Source: Bacillota bacterium | GTDB taxonomy: Bacteria > Bacillota > Clostridia > Lachnospirales > Lachnospiraceae | Direction of reading: 5' to 3' | Assembly (NCBI GenBank): GCA_023411215.1 | Contig: JAEYOY010000030.1 | Span: 1 to 64,000, forward strand | Length of the DNA stretch: 64,000 nucleotides | Shown here: one piece after another, positions 8,330 through 17,254 of the stretch | Numbering within the stretch: the stretch's first letter is position 1 | How the letters are laid out: each line of letters starts with the position of its first letter | Made by a program: the position numbers and the translations under genes | The notes under the pieces: generated by a model | Databases searched by the model: none | The model's input: the letters and a program-made list of their open reading frames with translations, nothing else | What the model was told of the DNA's origin: nothing

Positions 8330-11300
8330 TTGAAGGATAAAATCGAACGTTTTTCAAATGGAGATTTTGAATACGAGCTTCCTTTTATTTGTTTGTCCGA
8401 GGAGGAAATCAGGATAACAGTAGAAATGGGGAAAACTTATGAAGGCAGCTTCACCATCAGTAATTCTATGGAGCGTGAGATGAAGGGTATCATCTATTCC
8501 TCTAACCGTCTGATGCAGATTGCAAGCCCGTCTTTCATGGGTGTTTCTAATACGGTTATCTATTCTTTTCATGCGGATCACCTAAAGGCCGGGGAGGTCA
8601 TACAGGGGGAGATTAGCGTTGTCAGTGACTGTGGAGAGAAGACGCTTCCCTTTACAATCAATATAGAGGTTGCTTACGTAACTACCTCCTTGGGTAAGAT
8701 AAAGGATTTATTTCAGTTTACCAACCTGGCAAGGATGGACTGGTCTGAGGCAAAGAAGGTCTTTCGTATGGAGGAATTTGAACGGATCTTTTTGGTTAAT
8801 GAAGAGCGATATCGTTTCATTTACCGTAATCTGATAAAGAGTATTACTACCAGTCAGGCTTTAGAGGAGTTTTTGATAGCAATTCATAAGAAAGCAATGA
8901 TTCGTCTTGTGGTTGATAAGACACAGGTCGATTATTTAGTTACGGAAGAGGGGATAAGTGATAGGCTGATTCTGACCAAGGACCATTGGGGCTATGCTGA
9001 AATCAGAGTAAGCACTGAAGCACCCTTTATTCAATTGGAACAGAAATTCCTATGGGCGGATCGGTTTATCGGGAATACTCATCAGATATCCTATTCTATT
9101 GATCCGGCGAAGCTTAGGCCCGGAATTAATTATGGTCAAATATTGATTAAGACGGCATATCAGACCATTACGGTCGAAGTAAAATGCTGCTATAGAAAGC
9201 AAACGGAACATAGATCTGAGCATAAACTGATACAGAAGCTGGAGCTGGGGCTGATGGATAATTATCTCAGTTTTCGTTTGAATAAAATTAGTCTGGAGAG
9301 TTATATTGATGAGGCGGAAGCTCTATGGAAGGAACTGCCCGATCGGGAAGACAACAAGCAAAAGAGCTTGATTAAAACCCATCTGGCATTAATATCCGGC
9401 AACGAAAAGCTCGTGAAGGAAGAATTGGAGAATTTCCAGAGGGAAGAAGCCGTATGGAAACGCAGATCTGTGGTGGAATACTGTGCTTATCTCTATCTGA
9501 ATGCTCTCTATAAGAAGGAAGATGAGGTCATTAAGGAAGCAGCCCGGGTAATCCGTTCCTATTATGAGAATGGGAAGGCTGACTGGCGGATACTCTGGTT
9601 CCTATTGAATATAGATTCTACCTATGGTAAAAGCGGAGGCAGAAAGTTATCTGACATCAAGGAGCAGTATGAAGTAGGATGTCATAGTCCGATTCTCTAT
9701 TATGAAGCAATTTGTATTCTGAATCAGGAACCGGTTCTGCTTCGGGAATTGAGCGGGTTCGAGATTCAGATATTGAATTTTGGTATTAAGAATTTTATGC
9801 TTACGAAGGAGCTGGCACAGCAGTATACTTATCTTGCCAACAAGAGAAAGACTTACCATCCGGTTATTTACCAAGACTTAGTCAGGCTATATGATGAATA
9901 TGGGGATGTTGACATCTTATCCGCCATCTGCTGTCTGTTGATTAAGGGTTTGAAAAGGTCGGCGAAATACTTTGAATGGTATCGACTTGGTGTTGAAGCA
10001 CAGCTTAGAATCACAGAGCTTTATGAATATTATATGTATTCGATCAGCTACGACCTACAGGAGCCTCTGGCTCAGCCGGTATTGTTGTACTTTATCTATA
10101 ACAGCAGTATAAGCGATCGAAAGAAAGCATTTCTTTATGCTAATATTGTAAGAAATAAGGATAAAAATGAGCCGATTTACCGTAGCTATCAAAAACGTAT
10201 GGAGATATTCGCTACAAAGATGCTGGCTGCACATCAGATTAGTAGTGATCTGGCGGTATTATATCGGGAATTCATGACAAAAAGTGTGTTGACAGCAGAT
10301 CTTTCAAGACATATGCCTTATGTAATGTACCGCCACGAACTTACCTGTGAGAATCCCAATGTGATTAGTGTTAAGGTTGTTCATAAGGAGCTCGGCATTG
10401 AAGAAAATCAGGTTCTGAATATGGGCATTACTCAGATTGATATTTTCACAAGTAATGCAGAGATTTTCTTAATTGACAGCTTCGGCAATTATTATATAGA
10501 GTCTGTTGACTATAGTATAACTCCCTATCTTAATCCCGAGGAGTACGAGAATCATTGCCTGGAGTATTCTAACCATTCTATGCTACTTTTACATCTCTTT
10601 GACCGGTATCAAAATTATCGGGTCATGAGTGAAAATTCGATTGCGCTTCGTAAGCAGGTGCTGCAGATTGAAGGCCTGGCTAAGGAATATACGACGGATT
10701 GTTACCAGGCTTTAATTGAATATTATTATGAGAACTATAACGATGAACTTCTGGAGCTTTATCTTAGCCAGATTGATCTTCATAGTATCAAACCAATTGA
10801 AAGAACAAAGTATATTGAATATATGGTAGTCAGAAAGCTTTATAATCTGGCACTAAAGGCATTGGAGATCTTTGGATTTGAAGGAATCACCGTTAATCGC
10901 CTTGTGAAGATGTGTTCAGGATGGATGCTGACATCGGATGCAGACGAACGGCATGAGATACTAGTAGCTCTTTGTTATCATGTCTTTTCCCATGGTAAAT
11001 ACGATGAAGCCATCCTGCGGTATCTGATTCATTATTATGAGGGCGCTACCGAGGAGATGTTCCGGCTTTGGAAGGCAGCCAAAAGCTTTGAGCTGGATAC
11101 TCATAGCCTGGAGGAACGTTTACTTAGCCAGTTATTGTTCGCGGAAAGCTATCTCGAGGATAGCTACCAAGTATTTTATGATTATTATAAAGAGATAACA
11201 AACCATATACTGATTCGAGCATATTTATCCTTTTATGCTTATCAATATTTGGTTCATGAGCATATCATACCCACGGAGTTGTTCCCGGTTATGAGGAGAG

Positions 11301-11875
11301 AGTTGAATTATGAAGAGAATGATATTTGCCTCCTTGCATGGCTGAAATACAATATTCGTAACAAGGCATTAACGGAGAACGAACGAAGCTATATTGAGCG
11401 TCAGATTACTATCCTGGTAAAGAAGGGGATTGTACTTCCTTTCTTTGCTGAATATCACAATCAAGTAGCTCTACCGGAAAAAGTGTTGAATAAATGCTAT
11501 ATTACATATATTACTGATCCTAGAAGTCAGGTTTATATTCATTTTCGCTTATTAAAACAGCAGGAGCAGGATTATATTACGGAGCGGATGACCAATGTAT
11601 TCATGGGGATACATGTGAAGGAATTTGTATTATTCTATCACGAGACAGTACAGTATTACATCACGGAAGGCTATGCAGAGGAGGAAGAGATTATGGAAAG
11701 CTTCCATGCACAGTATGATCCGGGGACTGGGGAGGATGAGGAGGACAGATATAATCAGATTAATCTGATGCTGATGGCAGCTGAAGTAAAGGATGATAGC
11801 ACCCTGCAGGGTATTATGGAGAATTATATTCAGAGGGAATACCTCGCAGATACTTGTTTCAGGCAGATTGATTAG
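8330..11875 (+). CDS. Large uncharacterised protein, probable DUF5717 family
   Basis: 1181 residues, no signal peptide or transmembrane helix, so probably cytoplasmic. The N-terminal 110 residues look like an immunoglobulin-like beta sandwich (SFTISNSMEREMKGII through LPFTINIEV). A helical linker follows, then a second beta domain near 195-290 (YAEIRVSTEAPFIQLEQKF). Long stretches of helical repeats (about 300-660 and 790-1170) carry many paired Tyr and Leu residues, TPR- or HAT-like. A third beta segment lies near 670-740. TTG is taken as start because AAAGGAG is 8 bases upstream and no better start exists. From memory it matches the DUF5717 family of Lachnospiraceae, whose function is unknown. 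First of four co-directional genes; its architecture suggests a scaffold. Confidence 0.8.
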   Translation: MKDKIERFSNGDFEYELPFICLSEEEIRITVEMGKTYEGSFTISNSMEREMKGIIYSSNRLMQIASPSFMGVSNTVIYSFHADHLKAGEVIQGEISVVSDCGEKTLPFTINIEVAYVTTSLGKIKDLFQFTNLARMDWSEAKKVFRMEEFERIFLVNEERYRFIYRNLIKSITTSQALEEFLIAIHKKAMIRLVVDKTQVDYLVTEEGISDRLILTKDHWGYAEIRVSTEAPFIQLEQKFLWADRFIGNTHQISYSIDPAKLRPGINYGQILIKTAYQTITVEVKCCYRKQTEHRSEHKLIQKLELGLMDNYLSFRLNKISLESYIDEAEALWKELPDREDNKQKSLIKTHLALISGNEKLVKEELENFQREEAVWKRRSVVEYCAYLYLNALYKKEDEVIKEAARVIRSYYENGKADWRILWFLLNIDSTYGKSGGRKLSDIKEQYEVGCHSPILYYEAICILNQEPVLLRELSGFEIQILNFGIKNFMLTKELAQQYTYLANKRKTYHPVIYQDLVRLYDEYGDVDILSAICCLLIKGLKRSAKYFEWYRLGVEAQLRITELYEYYMYSISYDLQEPLAQPVLLYFIYNSSISDRKKAFLYANIVRNKDKNEPIYRSYQKRMEIFATKMLAAHQISSDLAVLYREFMTKSVLTADLSRHMPYVMYRHELTCENPNVISVKVVHKELGIEENQVLNMGITQIDIFTSNAEIFLIDSFGNYYIESVDYSITPYLNPEEYENHCLEYSNHSMLLLHLFDRYQNYRVMSENSIALRKQVLQIEGLAKEYTTDCYQALIEYYYENYNDELLELYLSQIDLHSIKPIERTKYIEYMVVRKLYNLALKALEIFGFEGITVNRLVKMCSGWMLTSDADERHEILVALCYHVFSHGKYDEAILRYLIHYYEGATEEMFRLWKAAKSFELDTHSLEERLLSQLLFAESYLEDSYQVFYDYYKEITNHILIRAYLSFYAYQYLVHEHIIPTELFPVMRRELNYEENDICLLAWLKYNIRNKALTENERSYIERQITILVKKGIVLPFFAEYHNQVALPEKVLNKCYITYITDPRSQVYIHFRLLKQQEQDYITERMTNVFMGIHVKEFVLFYHETVQYYITEGYAEEEEIMESFHAQYDPGTGEDEEDRYNQINLMLMAAEVKDDSTLQGIMENYIQREYLADTCFRQID

Positions 11876-11932
11876 ATGCTGCATCTTCCTGATCACATGG
11901 TCTACAGGCTATGAGAAAGGCATGGTTATGCT

Positions 11933-13195
11933 ATGGATACTATAAAAAAATTGATTGTCGGATATGATTTGTGTGAGGATTACACACAGATTAGCTGCTA
12001 TAGCTATAAAACCTCCGAGCCCCTGCCGATCAGTATAAGGGAAGAGGATGAGCTAAATCTGATACCGACAGTATTATGCGTCAAAGCGGATACAAAGCAA
12101 TGGCTCTTCGGTGAAGAAGCACTAGCCTGTGGAGCGGATAATGCAGGTATTGTGGTGGATCATTTACTGGACAAGTTGATTAAGGAAGAGGAGATCCAAA
12201 TATATGACCAGAGCTTTAACCCAGTAGTCTTACTGGAGAAATATCTTCGTAAAACACTGATGCTTATGAAACGGTATTTTCCTACAGAGCAGATATCAAA
12301 GATGGTTGTGACGGTACGTAATGCACGTCCGGTGTTAGTGGAGGGTATCTATTCTGCATTAGAGCAATTGGGTCTGGAGAAGGACCGGGTAGTGGTAATG
12401 AGTCACGCCGGTGCCTACCTTTATTATGCACTTAGCCAGGACAAATCCCTGTGGATGAATGATGTGGGATTGTTTGATTTTAGTGAGGAAGGTCTTCTCT
12501 ACTATCAGATTAAGTTAAACAGAAGAACAAAACCGATGATAGCTAGCTTAAATAAGACAGATTACAGTCAGGACTTGAATTATAAGATGCTGAGCAATAA
12601 GCAGGAAAATCACTCATATATTTTTGAAAACATCGCAAATGCCGCGCTTTATAAGAAGCTGGTAACCACACTTTACTTTTCCGGAACAGGCTTTCACGGT
12701 GGCTGGGCGGAAGAGGCGATTAGGGGCTTGTGTGCGGGAAGACGTGTGTTCATGGGGCAGAACCTTTTTACCAAAGGAGCCTGCTATGCGGCTAAGGAGC
12801 TGTCCGGTGACAGGTTACTGGAGGACTTTATCCTTCTTAATGATGATATGATTACTACTATTGTTGCATTACGGGTTTATAAGGACACGAAGTTCCAGGA
12901 GGAGATGCTGGCAGAGGCTGGGGAGACCTGGTACGAGGTCAATAGAAGCATAGAGGTCATCCCGGAGGGAGAAGTCGAGCTGGAGCTTATTCTGAAGAAT
13001 ATACTATCGAAGGAGATTGTAAGGGAGAAGATTCATCTGACCAGCCTGCCGGACAGGCCAGATCGTATGACCCGACTGGAAATCAACCTCACCTGCAAGA
13101 ATCAATCAACCGGGGTGATCAGAGTGAATGATCTTGGCTTTGGTGAAATCTATCCGGAGACAGGTTGTATCTTAGAAACCACGATAGAAATCTGA
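11933..13195 (+). CDS. Degenerate Hsp70/actin-fold protein, probable DUF5716 family
   Basis: A 420-residue protein with the order of motifs of an Hsp70 ATPase: IVGYDLCEDYTQISCY (phosphate 1), VVTVRNARPVLVEGI then MSHAGAYLYYAL (connect region), VGLFDFSEEGLLYY (phosphate 2) and YFSGTGFHGGWAEEAI then FTKGACYAA (adenosine region). The acidic residues in GYDL and FDF remain, but GGGT is replaced by SEEG and the NEPTAA glutamate is absent. ATP turnover is therefore doubtful. The last 120 residues are beta-rich and reminiscent of a substrate-binding domain. It lies 57 bases after the giant gene and 19 before a TPR gene. The resemblance is by eye; from memory it is the DUF5716 family. Confidence 0.75.
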   Translation: MDTIKKLIVGYDLCEDYTQISCYSYKTSEPLPISIREEDELNLIPTVLCVKADTKQWLFGEEALACGADNAGIVVDHLLDKLIKEEEIQIYDQSFNPVVLLEKYLRKTLMLMKRYFPTEQISKMVVTVRNARPVLVEGIYSALEQLGLEKDRVVVMSHAGAYLYYALSQDKSLWMNDVGLFDFSEEGLLYYQIKLNRRTKPMIASLNKTDYSQDLNYKMLSNKQENHSYIFENIANAALYKKLVTTLYFSGTGFHGGWAEEAIRGLCAGRRVFMGQNLFTKGACYAAKELSGDRLLEDFILLNDDMITTIVALRVYKDTKFQEEMLAEAGETWYEVNRSIEVIPEGEVELELILKNILSKEIVREKIHLTSLPDRPDRMTRLEINLTCKNQSTGVIRVNDLGFGEIYPETGCILETTIEI

Positions 13196-13214
13196 GAAAA
13201 TGAGGAATTGAAGC

Positions 13215-14045
13215 ATGGGTAAGCTGATATTATGCAGTGGTGCAAGAACGAAAAGACCATACAGTTTTCCTTTAAGCGGAATACGGGTGTATTCCATTGA
13301 GGAGCTTTGTCATTTTCTCTTTCATCATATTTATCTGATTGAAGAAGAGTTGTTCAATAATGCATTGATTGATTGGATTCAGGTTGAATTGAAGTTGCCT
13401 GAGCGGGCAGAGAAGCTTAGACAGCTAAAGCTACGGCACGCAGATACGAAAACTATGGTTACAGTAATATTATGCAGTGCAGACTATTATACGGAATATG
13501 AGATTAAGAGTTACCTCAAGGAATTGGATACAATCGCAGGATTACCCAGAATTAAAAGAAACTGTATTAAAGCAAATAATTATCTGAAGCAGCGGCAATT
13601 TAAAGAAGCAGAAGCAGAGTATGAGAAGCTATTTGAGTTGAAGGAAGCGGCTGAGCTGACACCGGAGGATTATGGCGATATACTCCATAACCTGGCAGTT
13701 GCTAAGTTACATACGGTAGGATTTCGGACGGCAGCAGAATTATTTGAACAGGCATATATAAGAAATAATAAGGAGGAATCCTTGCGTCAATACTTAATTG
13801 CAATCCATCTTATCGGTATGGAGGAGCTCTACCGCAGTAAACTAGAGGAGTATCAGGTCAGTGAGGCATTAAGACTGAATATAGAAGGTATGTTACAGGA
13901 GAAGAAAGTAGATGCGGAACAAAGCAGTTTAATGATAGAACTTCATAATATCAGGCAGCTAAGACTCTCCGGTAATCTAAATGAATATTATCAGAGGACT
14001 GAGGAGTTGATAGAAGGCTGGAAGACCCAAATACGGCAAATGTAA
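13215..14045 (+). CDS. TPR-containing protein of the Hsp70-like cluster
   Basis: 276 residues, no membrane segments. The N-terminal 60 residues (LILCSGARTKRPYSFPLSGI then YSIEELCHFLFHHIYLI) look like a separate small domain. From about 115, helical hairpins resemble tetratricopeptide repeats (NNYLKQRQFKEAEAEYEKLF; HNLAVAKLHTVGFRTAAELF). Proteins of this type often dock partners, which would suit an adaptor for the Hsp70-like neighbour. TGAGGA is 8 bases before the ATG. Function is unknown; the adaptor role is inference from context. Confidence 0.75.
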   Translation: MGKLILCSGARTKRPYSFPLSGIRVYSIEELCHFLFHHIYLIEEELFNNALIDWIQVELKLPERAEKLRQLKLRHADTKTMVTVILCSADYYTEYEIKSYLKELDTIAGLPRIKRNCIKANNYLKQRQFKEAEAEYEKLFELKEAAELTPEDYGDILHNLAVAKLHTVGFRTAAELFEQAYIRNNKEESLRQYLIAIHLIGMEELYRSKLEEYQVSEALRLNIEGMLQEKKVDAEQSSLMIELHNIRQLRLSGNLNEYYQRTEELIEGWKTQIRQM

Positions 14046-14125
14046 TAGTGTGAATTACAGATTTAGGAAACATTGAGAAGAGAGAGTATAACTAGGTTTG
14101 CATTAAAGCTATTTTGGAGGTTGGA

Positions 14126-15343
14126 ATGGGACTATTTGGTTTGTTTGGTAAAAAGAAGAGAGCGGTGCAGGAAGTAGAGGAAGATGGATTCGGGCAGGAG
14201 ACAGAATTGAATGCGGCTGCACAGAGACAGGAGAGAAGGAGAGAAGGAAAGCTTCCTTCAAAGCTTGGTACCCATACCGAACGAATGGGCTATGTAAAGG
14301 ATAATTGTGAAATTATCATAGAAAGCGGACGGCAGATCGAAGAAGCCAAGGTAGAATATCAAGCAGTCACTTCGTATCTGACCGATATGCAGAAGATTGA
14401 TAGGATACCACAGGACCAGAGGCAGAATCTTGAAGAGGCAGCTAGAAAGCTTGTAAACCTTAATAAAGAGCGCGAGAGCCTGCAAAAAAAAAGCTCCATT
14501 TTATCCGAACGGCAGTATCATCTCTATGAGAGCTATGAGAAGCAGCTACCAAAGGAAATGACTTTGATACAGGAGGCAGAGGAATATCAGGTGATGATTC
14601 AAAAGGATATCATGCATCTGGAGAAAGAGAGACTTAAGCTGGATGAGGAGCAGGAGGAGATAATCAGCAAACAGGCTTTTCTTAAAGGAATTGCTGTTAC
14701 GACCAGTGTTATTGTTATTGTACTATTTCTCCTATTTGCCCTGCTTTCCAATTATTCGGATGCAAACTTTACTATCCCATTCTTATTGACTGTATTAATG
14801 GGAATGGCGTCTGCCTTATACATTTTTATGGAGGCTAGAAAGAACTCCGGAAGTATCCGTCTGGTGCAGATGAAACAGAACAGACAAATTATGCTGATGA
14901 ACAAGGTGAAAATTAAATCAATTAATAACCGAAATTATCTGGATTATTCCTATAGCAAATACATGGTACAAAACTATGAACAGTTAGCAATAGCCTGGGT
15001 AGAATATGTTCGTATGAAGGATGAAGCCAGGAGGTATCAAAGTAATACTGAGCTATTGGAGTTCTTTAATAATGAACTCATACACGAACTGAAGAAGCAT
15101 GGAGTCGTTGACTCGGAGATATGGATATATCAACCAACAGCCATTCTTGATAATAAGGAGATGGTTGAGGTACGTCATCGACTCAACGTGCGTAGACAGA
15201 AGCTTAGGGATAGAATTCAGTCTAGCAATGATCAGAAGGACGAGGCACTCGCTGCAATCAAACAGGTGATGAAAAATTATCCTGATAGTGTCCAGGAAGC
15301 GGAGAAGCTACTACGAAGATATCGAATTGATATTGAGGAATGA
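14126..15343 (+). CDS. Membrane-anchored coiled-coil protein of the Hsp70-like cluster
   Basis: 405 residues. It opens with MGLFGLFGKKKRAV, an amphipathic-looking basic N-terminus. A long charged coiled coil follows (about 45-185), then two adjacent transmembrane helices (about 189-211 and 219-238) joined by a short loop, then another helical, charged region to the end. Both large parts should therefore face the cytoplasm. ATG 14126 is preferred over TTG 14114 because GGAGG (14116-14120) is 5 bases upstream. It is the last gene before a terminator at 15413. It would tether the complex made by the three upstream genes to the membrane; this is inference. Confidence 0.78.
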   Translation: MGLFGLFGKKKRAVQEVEEDGFGQETELNAAAQRQERRREGKLPSKLGTHTERMGYVKDNCEIIIESGRQIEEAKVEYQAVTSYLTDMQKIDRIPQDQRQNLEEAARKLVNLNKERESLQKKSSILSERQYHLYESYEKQLPKEMTLIQEAEEYQVMIQKDIMHLEKERLKLDEEQEEIISKQAFLKGIAVTTSVIVIVLFLLFALLSNYSDANFTIPFLLTVLMGMASALYIFMEARKNSGSIRLVQMKQNRQIMLMNKVKIKSINNRNYLDYSYSKYMVQNYEQLAIAWVEYVRMKDEARRYQSNTELLEFFNNELIHELKKHGVVDSEIWIYQPTAILDNKEMVEVRHRLNVRRQKLRDRIQSSNDQKDEALAAIKQVMKNYPDSVQEAEKLLRRYRIDIEE

Positions 15344-15412
15344 TAGGACAACCTTTATATCCTAATTACGAGAGAAGTAAAAAAACGAAAAATTGCATAT
15401 GCCTATAAATAT

Positions 15413-15442
15413 AAGGACATTTACTCAGGTGTCCTTTTTTTA
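15413..15442 (+). terminator. Rho-independent terminator of the four-gene cluster
   Basis: AAGGACA (15413-15419) and TGTCCTT (15430-15436) form the stem, followed by a run of T. It lies 70 bases after the coiled-coil gene. Confidence 0.85.
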
Positions 15443-15649
15443 TACCAATATAGAAAGGATGTGTTGCGTCCTATATAGCACTGCGTTATATTCCCTTAAC
15501 TAAACGACATCGGTTTAACGGCACATTCTTTTTACTTTTGTAGGGCTATCTTTAAAAGAACACCATCTAGGTTTGTGGACCCCAATGGCTTCTATCGTTT
15601 CATAAGAAAAATCCTTATGATTCAATTTAAATTATATGTGATTTTCAAT

Positions 15650-15684
15650 TTGACATTGGTGATAATGTGTGATAATGTGTGTTT
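15650..15684 (+). promoter_or_regulatory. Promoter of the DeoR operon with tandem repeat over the -10
   Basis: TTGACA (15650-15655), 17 bases, then TAATGT (15673-15678). The 10-base unit GATAATGTGT occurs twice in tandem (15661-15680) and covers the spacer and -10 box. It could be a binding site for the regulator made from this operon. Confidence 0.65.
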
Positions 15685-15702
15685 GTGTGGAGGTGGTTGC
15701 GA

Positions 15703-16488
15703 ATGTTTGTGAATGAGAGGTATTCTGTAATTCTAGATCATATTAATCGAAAAGGCTCCGTATTAGTATCAGAATTGGTTGACGAACTACATACTTCAAC
15801 CGAAACAATACGGCGGGATCTAATCTATTTAGAGAAAGAAAACCACTTACAGAGAGTTCATGGTGGTGCAATTGCTTTGTCGAATATGAATAAGTATCCG
15901 AGTTTATCAGAGCGATTAATTGAATACAAGGAGCAAAAGGAGCAGATTTCTAAAATTGCAGCACTTCTTGTAAAGGAAGATGACATTATAGCAATTGATG
16001 CCGGAAGCTCAGCCGTTGAGTTTGTACATGTTTTAAAAAAGAATTTTAAAAGGTTGACGATCATAACTCACTCTGCTAAAAATTTTGAAATGCTCAAAGG
16101 AGTGGAAGGCTTTCACGTTATTTTAATCGGTGGAGAGTATCTAGTGAAGGAAGATATGTTTTATGGAGTATTAGCACTGGAGACAATTCAAAAATTACAT
16201 GTCTCTAAATTATTTCTTTTTCCTTCTGCGATTAGTCTGAAGTACGGAGTGGGCGATTTTATACCCGAGGCAGTAGCAATTCAAAAAGCATATCTTGAGA
16301 TTACTGACCAGGTTTTTATTATGGCGGATAGCTCAAAGTATGAAAAAACTGCATTATTAAAAATTTGCAATACAAGTACGTCGTTTACCTATATAACCAG
16401 TGACGATTTAGATGAAAATATTTATAGAACCTATAAAAGTAATAATATCATACTATACAATAACGAGAAGGAGCTTTTATATGAGTGA
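15703..16488 (+). CDS. DeoR-family transcriptional regulator
   Basis: 261 residues. The N-terminal winged helix-turn-helix includes LVSELVDELHTSTETIRRDL and the family hallmark VHGGAI; the remainder is the DeoR effector-binding fold (AIDAGSSAVEFVHVL, ADSSKYEKTALLKI). DeoR proteins usually repress carbohydrate operons and sense a phosphorylated sugar. ATG 15703 is preferred over GTG 15679 since GGAGG (15689-15693) lies 9 bases upstream and the protein then begins like its relatives. It overlaps the next gene by 8 bases, so it is the first gene of a three-gene operon that it probably controls. Confidence 0.9.
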   Translation: MFVNERYSVILDHINRKGSVLVSELVDELHTSTETIRRDLIYLEKENHLQRVHGGAIALSNMNKYPSLSERLIEYKEQKEQISKIAALLVKEDDIIAIDAGSSAVEFVHVLKKNFKRLTIITHSAKNFEMLKGVEGFHVILIGGEYLVKEDMFYGVLALETIQKLHVSKLFLFPSAISLKYGVGDFIPEAVAIQKAYLEITDQVFIMADSSKYEKTALLKICNTSTSFTYITSDDLDENIYRTYKSNNIILYNNEKELLYE

Positions 16489-17254
16489 AAAAGTTATATT
16501 AATTTTAGTAGATGGTATGGCTTCTGAAGCGGTAGAGTCATGTTCCCATAAAGTAATTCAAAAAATGTTAGAAGATGGTGTATCAAATTTATATTCGACA
16601 ACAGTAATGCCATCTGTAACACTTCCTTGTCATATGTCACTCTTTCATAGCGTCACGCCACAACGTCATGGAATTTTAACCAATACTTACGTCCCGCAAG
16701 TCAGACCGGTGGAGGGGGTGATAGAACAGATGAAAAAATTCAATAAATCATCTGCTGCCTTCTACAATTGGGAGCAATTGAGAGATTTATCGCAGCCTGG
16801 GTCACTGACCTTTAGCTGTTTCGTTTCATATAAACATCATCTGAAATCAGATGATATATTAACAGATAAAGCGCTTCAATATGTAACGAAGTCTTCACCA
16901 GATTTTGTGTTCTTATACTTAGGTGCAACCGATGAGGTGGGACATAAATTTGGTTGGGAAAGTAAGGAATATGAGAGACAAGTGTATAATGCATGGGATT
17001 GTATTGAAAAAGTATATCATGCAGTAGGAAATACATATAAAATAATCGTAACCGCTGATCACGGTGGTCATGACTGCAGTCATGGAACCGATGATCCAAG
17101 GGATATGCATATTCCGATCATAATAAGCGGAGTTTCACCATATGCTGCTTCGGATAAAATGGACTCAGCGAATATTATAGATATTGCACCTACTATAACT
17201 ACTATAATGGGAATTGAAGCAAACGAGGATTGGCGAGGAATTAGCCTGTTATGA
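16481..17254 (+). CDS. Alkaline-phosphatase-superfamily phosphodiesterase/hydrolase
   Basis: 257 residues related to type I phosphodiesterases and nucleotide pyrophosphatases. ILVDGMASEA near the start provides the first metal aspartate, TTVMPSVTLPCHMSLF holds the expected nucleophilic Thr or Ser, and VTADHGGHDCSHGTDDP plus DMHIPIIISG supply the remaining metal-binding Asp and His. There is no signal peptide, so it is cytoplasmic. ATG 16481 is used because AAGGAG is 7 bases upstream; the frame is open further 5' only inside the DeoR gene. It overlaps the transporter gene by 4 bases. With an organophosphate-type antiporter next door, it probably hydrolyses an imported phosphate ester or phosphodiester; the substrate is unknown. 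Confidence 0.82.
   Translation: MSEKVILILVDGMASEAVESCSHKVIQKMLEDGVSNLYSTTVMPSVTLPCHMSLFHSVTPQRHGILTNTYVPQVRPVEGVIEQMKKFNKSSAAFYNWEQLRDLSQPGSLTFSCFVSYKHHLKSDDILTDKALQYVTKSSPDFVFLYLGATDEVGHKFGWESKEYERQVYNAWDCIEKVYHAVGNTYKIIVTADHGGHDCSHGTDDPRDMHIPIIISGVSPYAASDKMDSANIIDIAPTITTIMGIEANEDWRGISLL

Noticed and set aside
11630..11896. 88-codon minus-strand frame
   Set aside because: Antisense shadow of the end of the 1181-residue gene.
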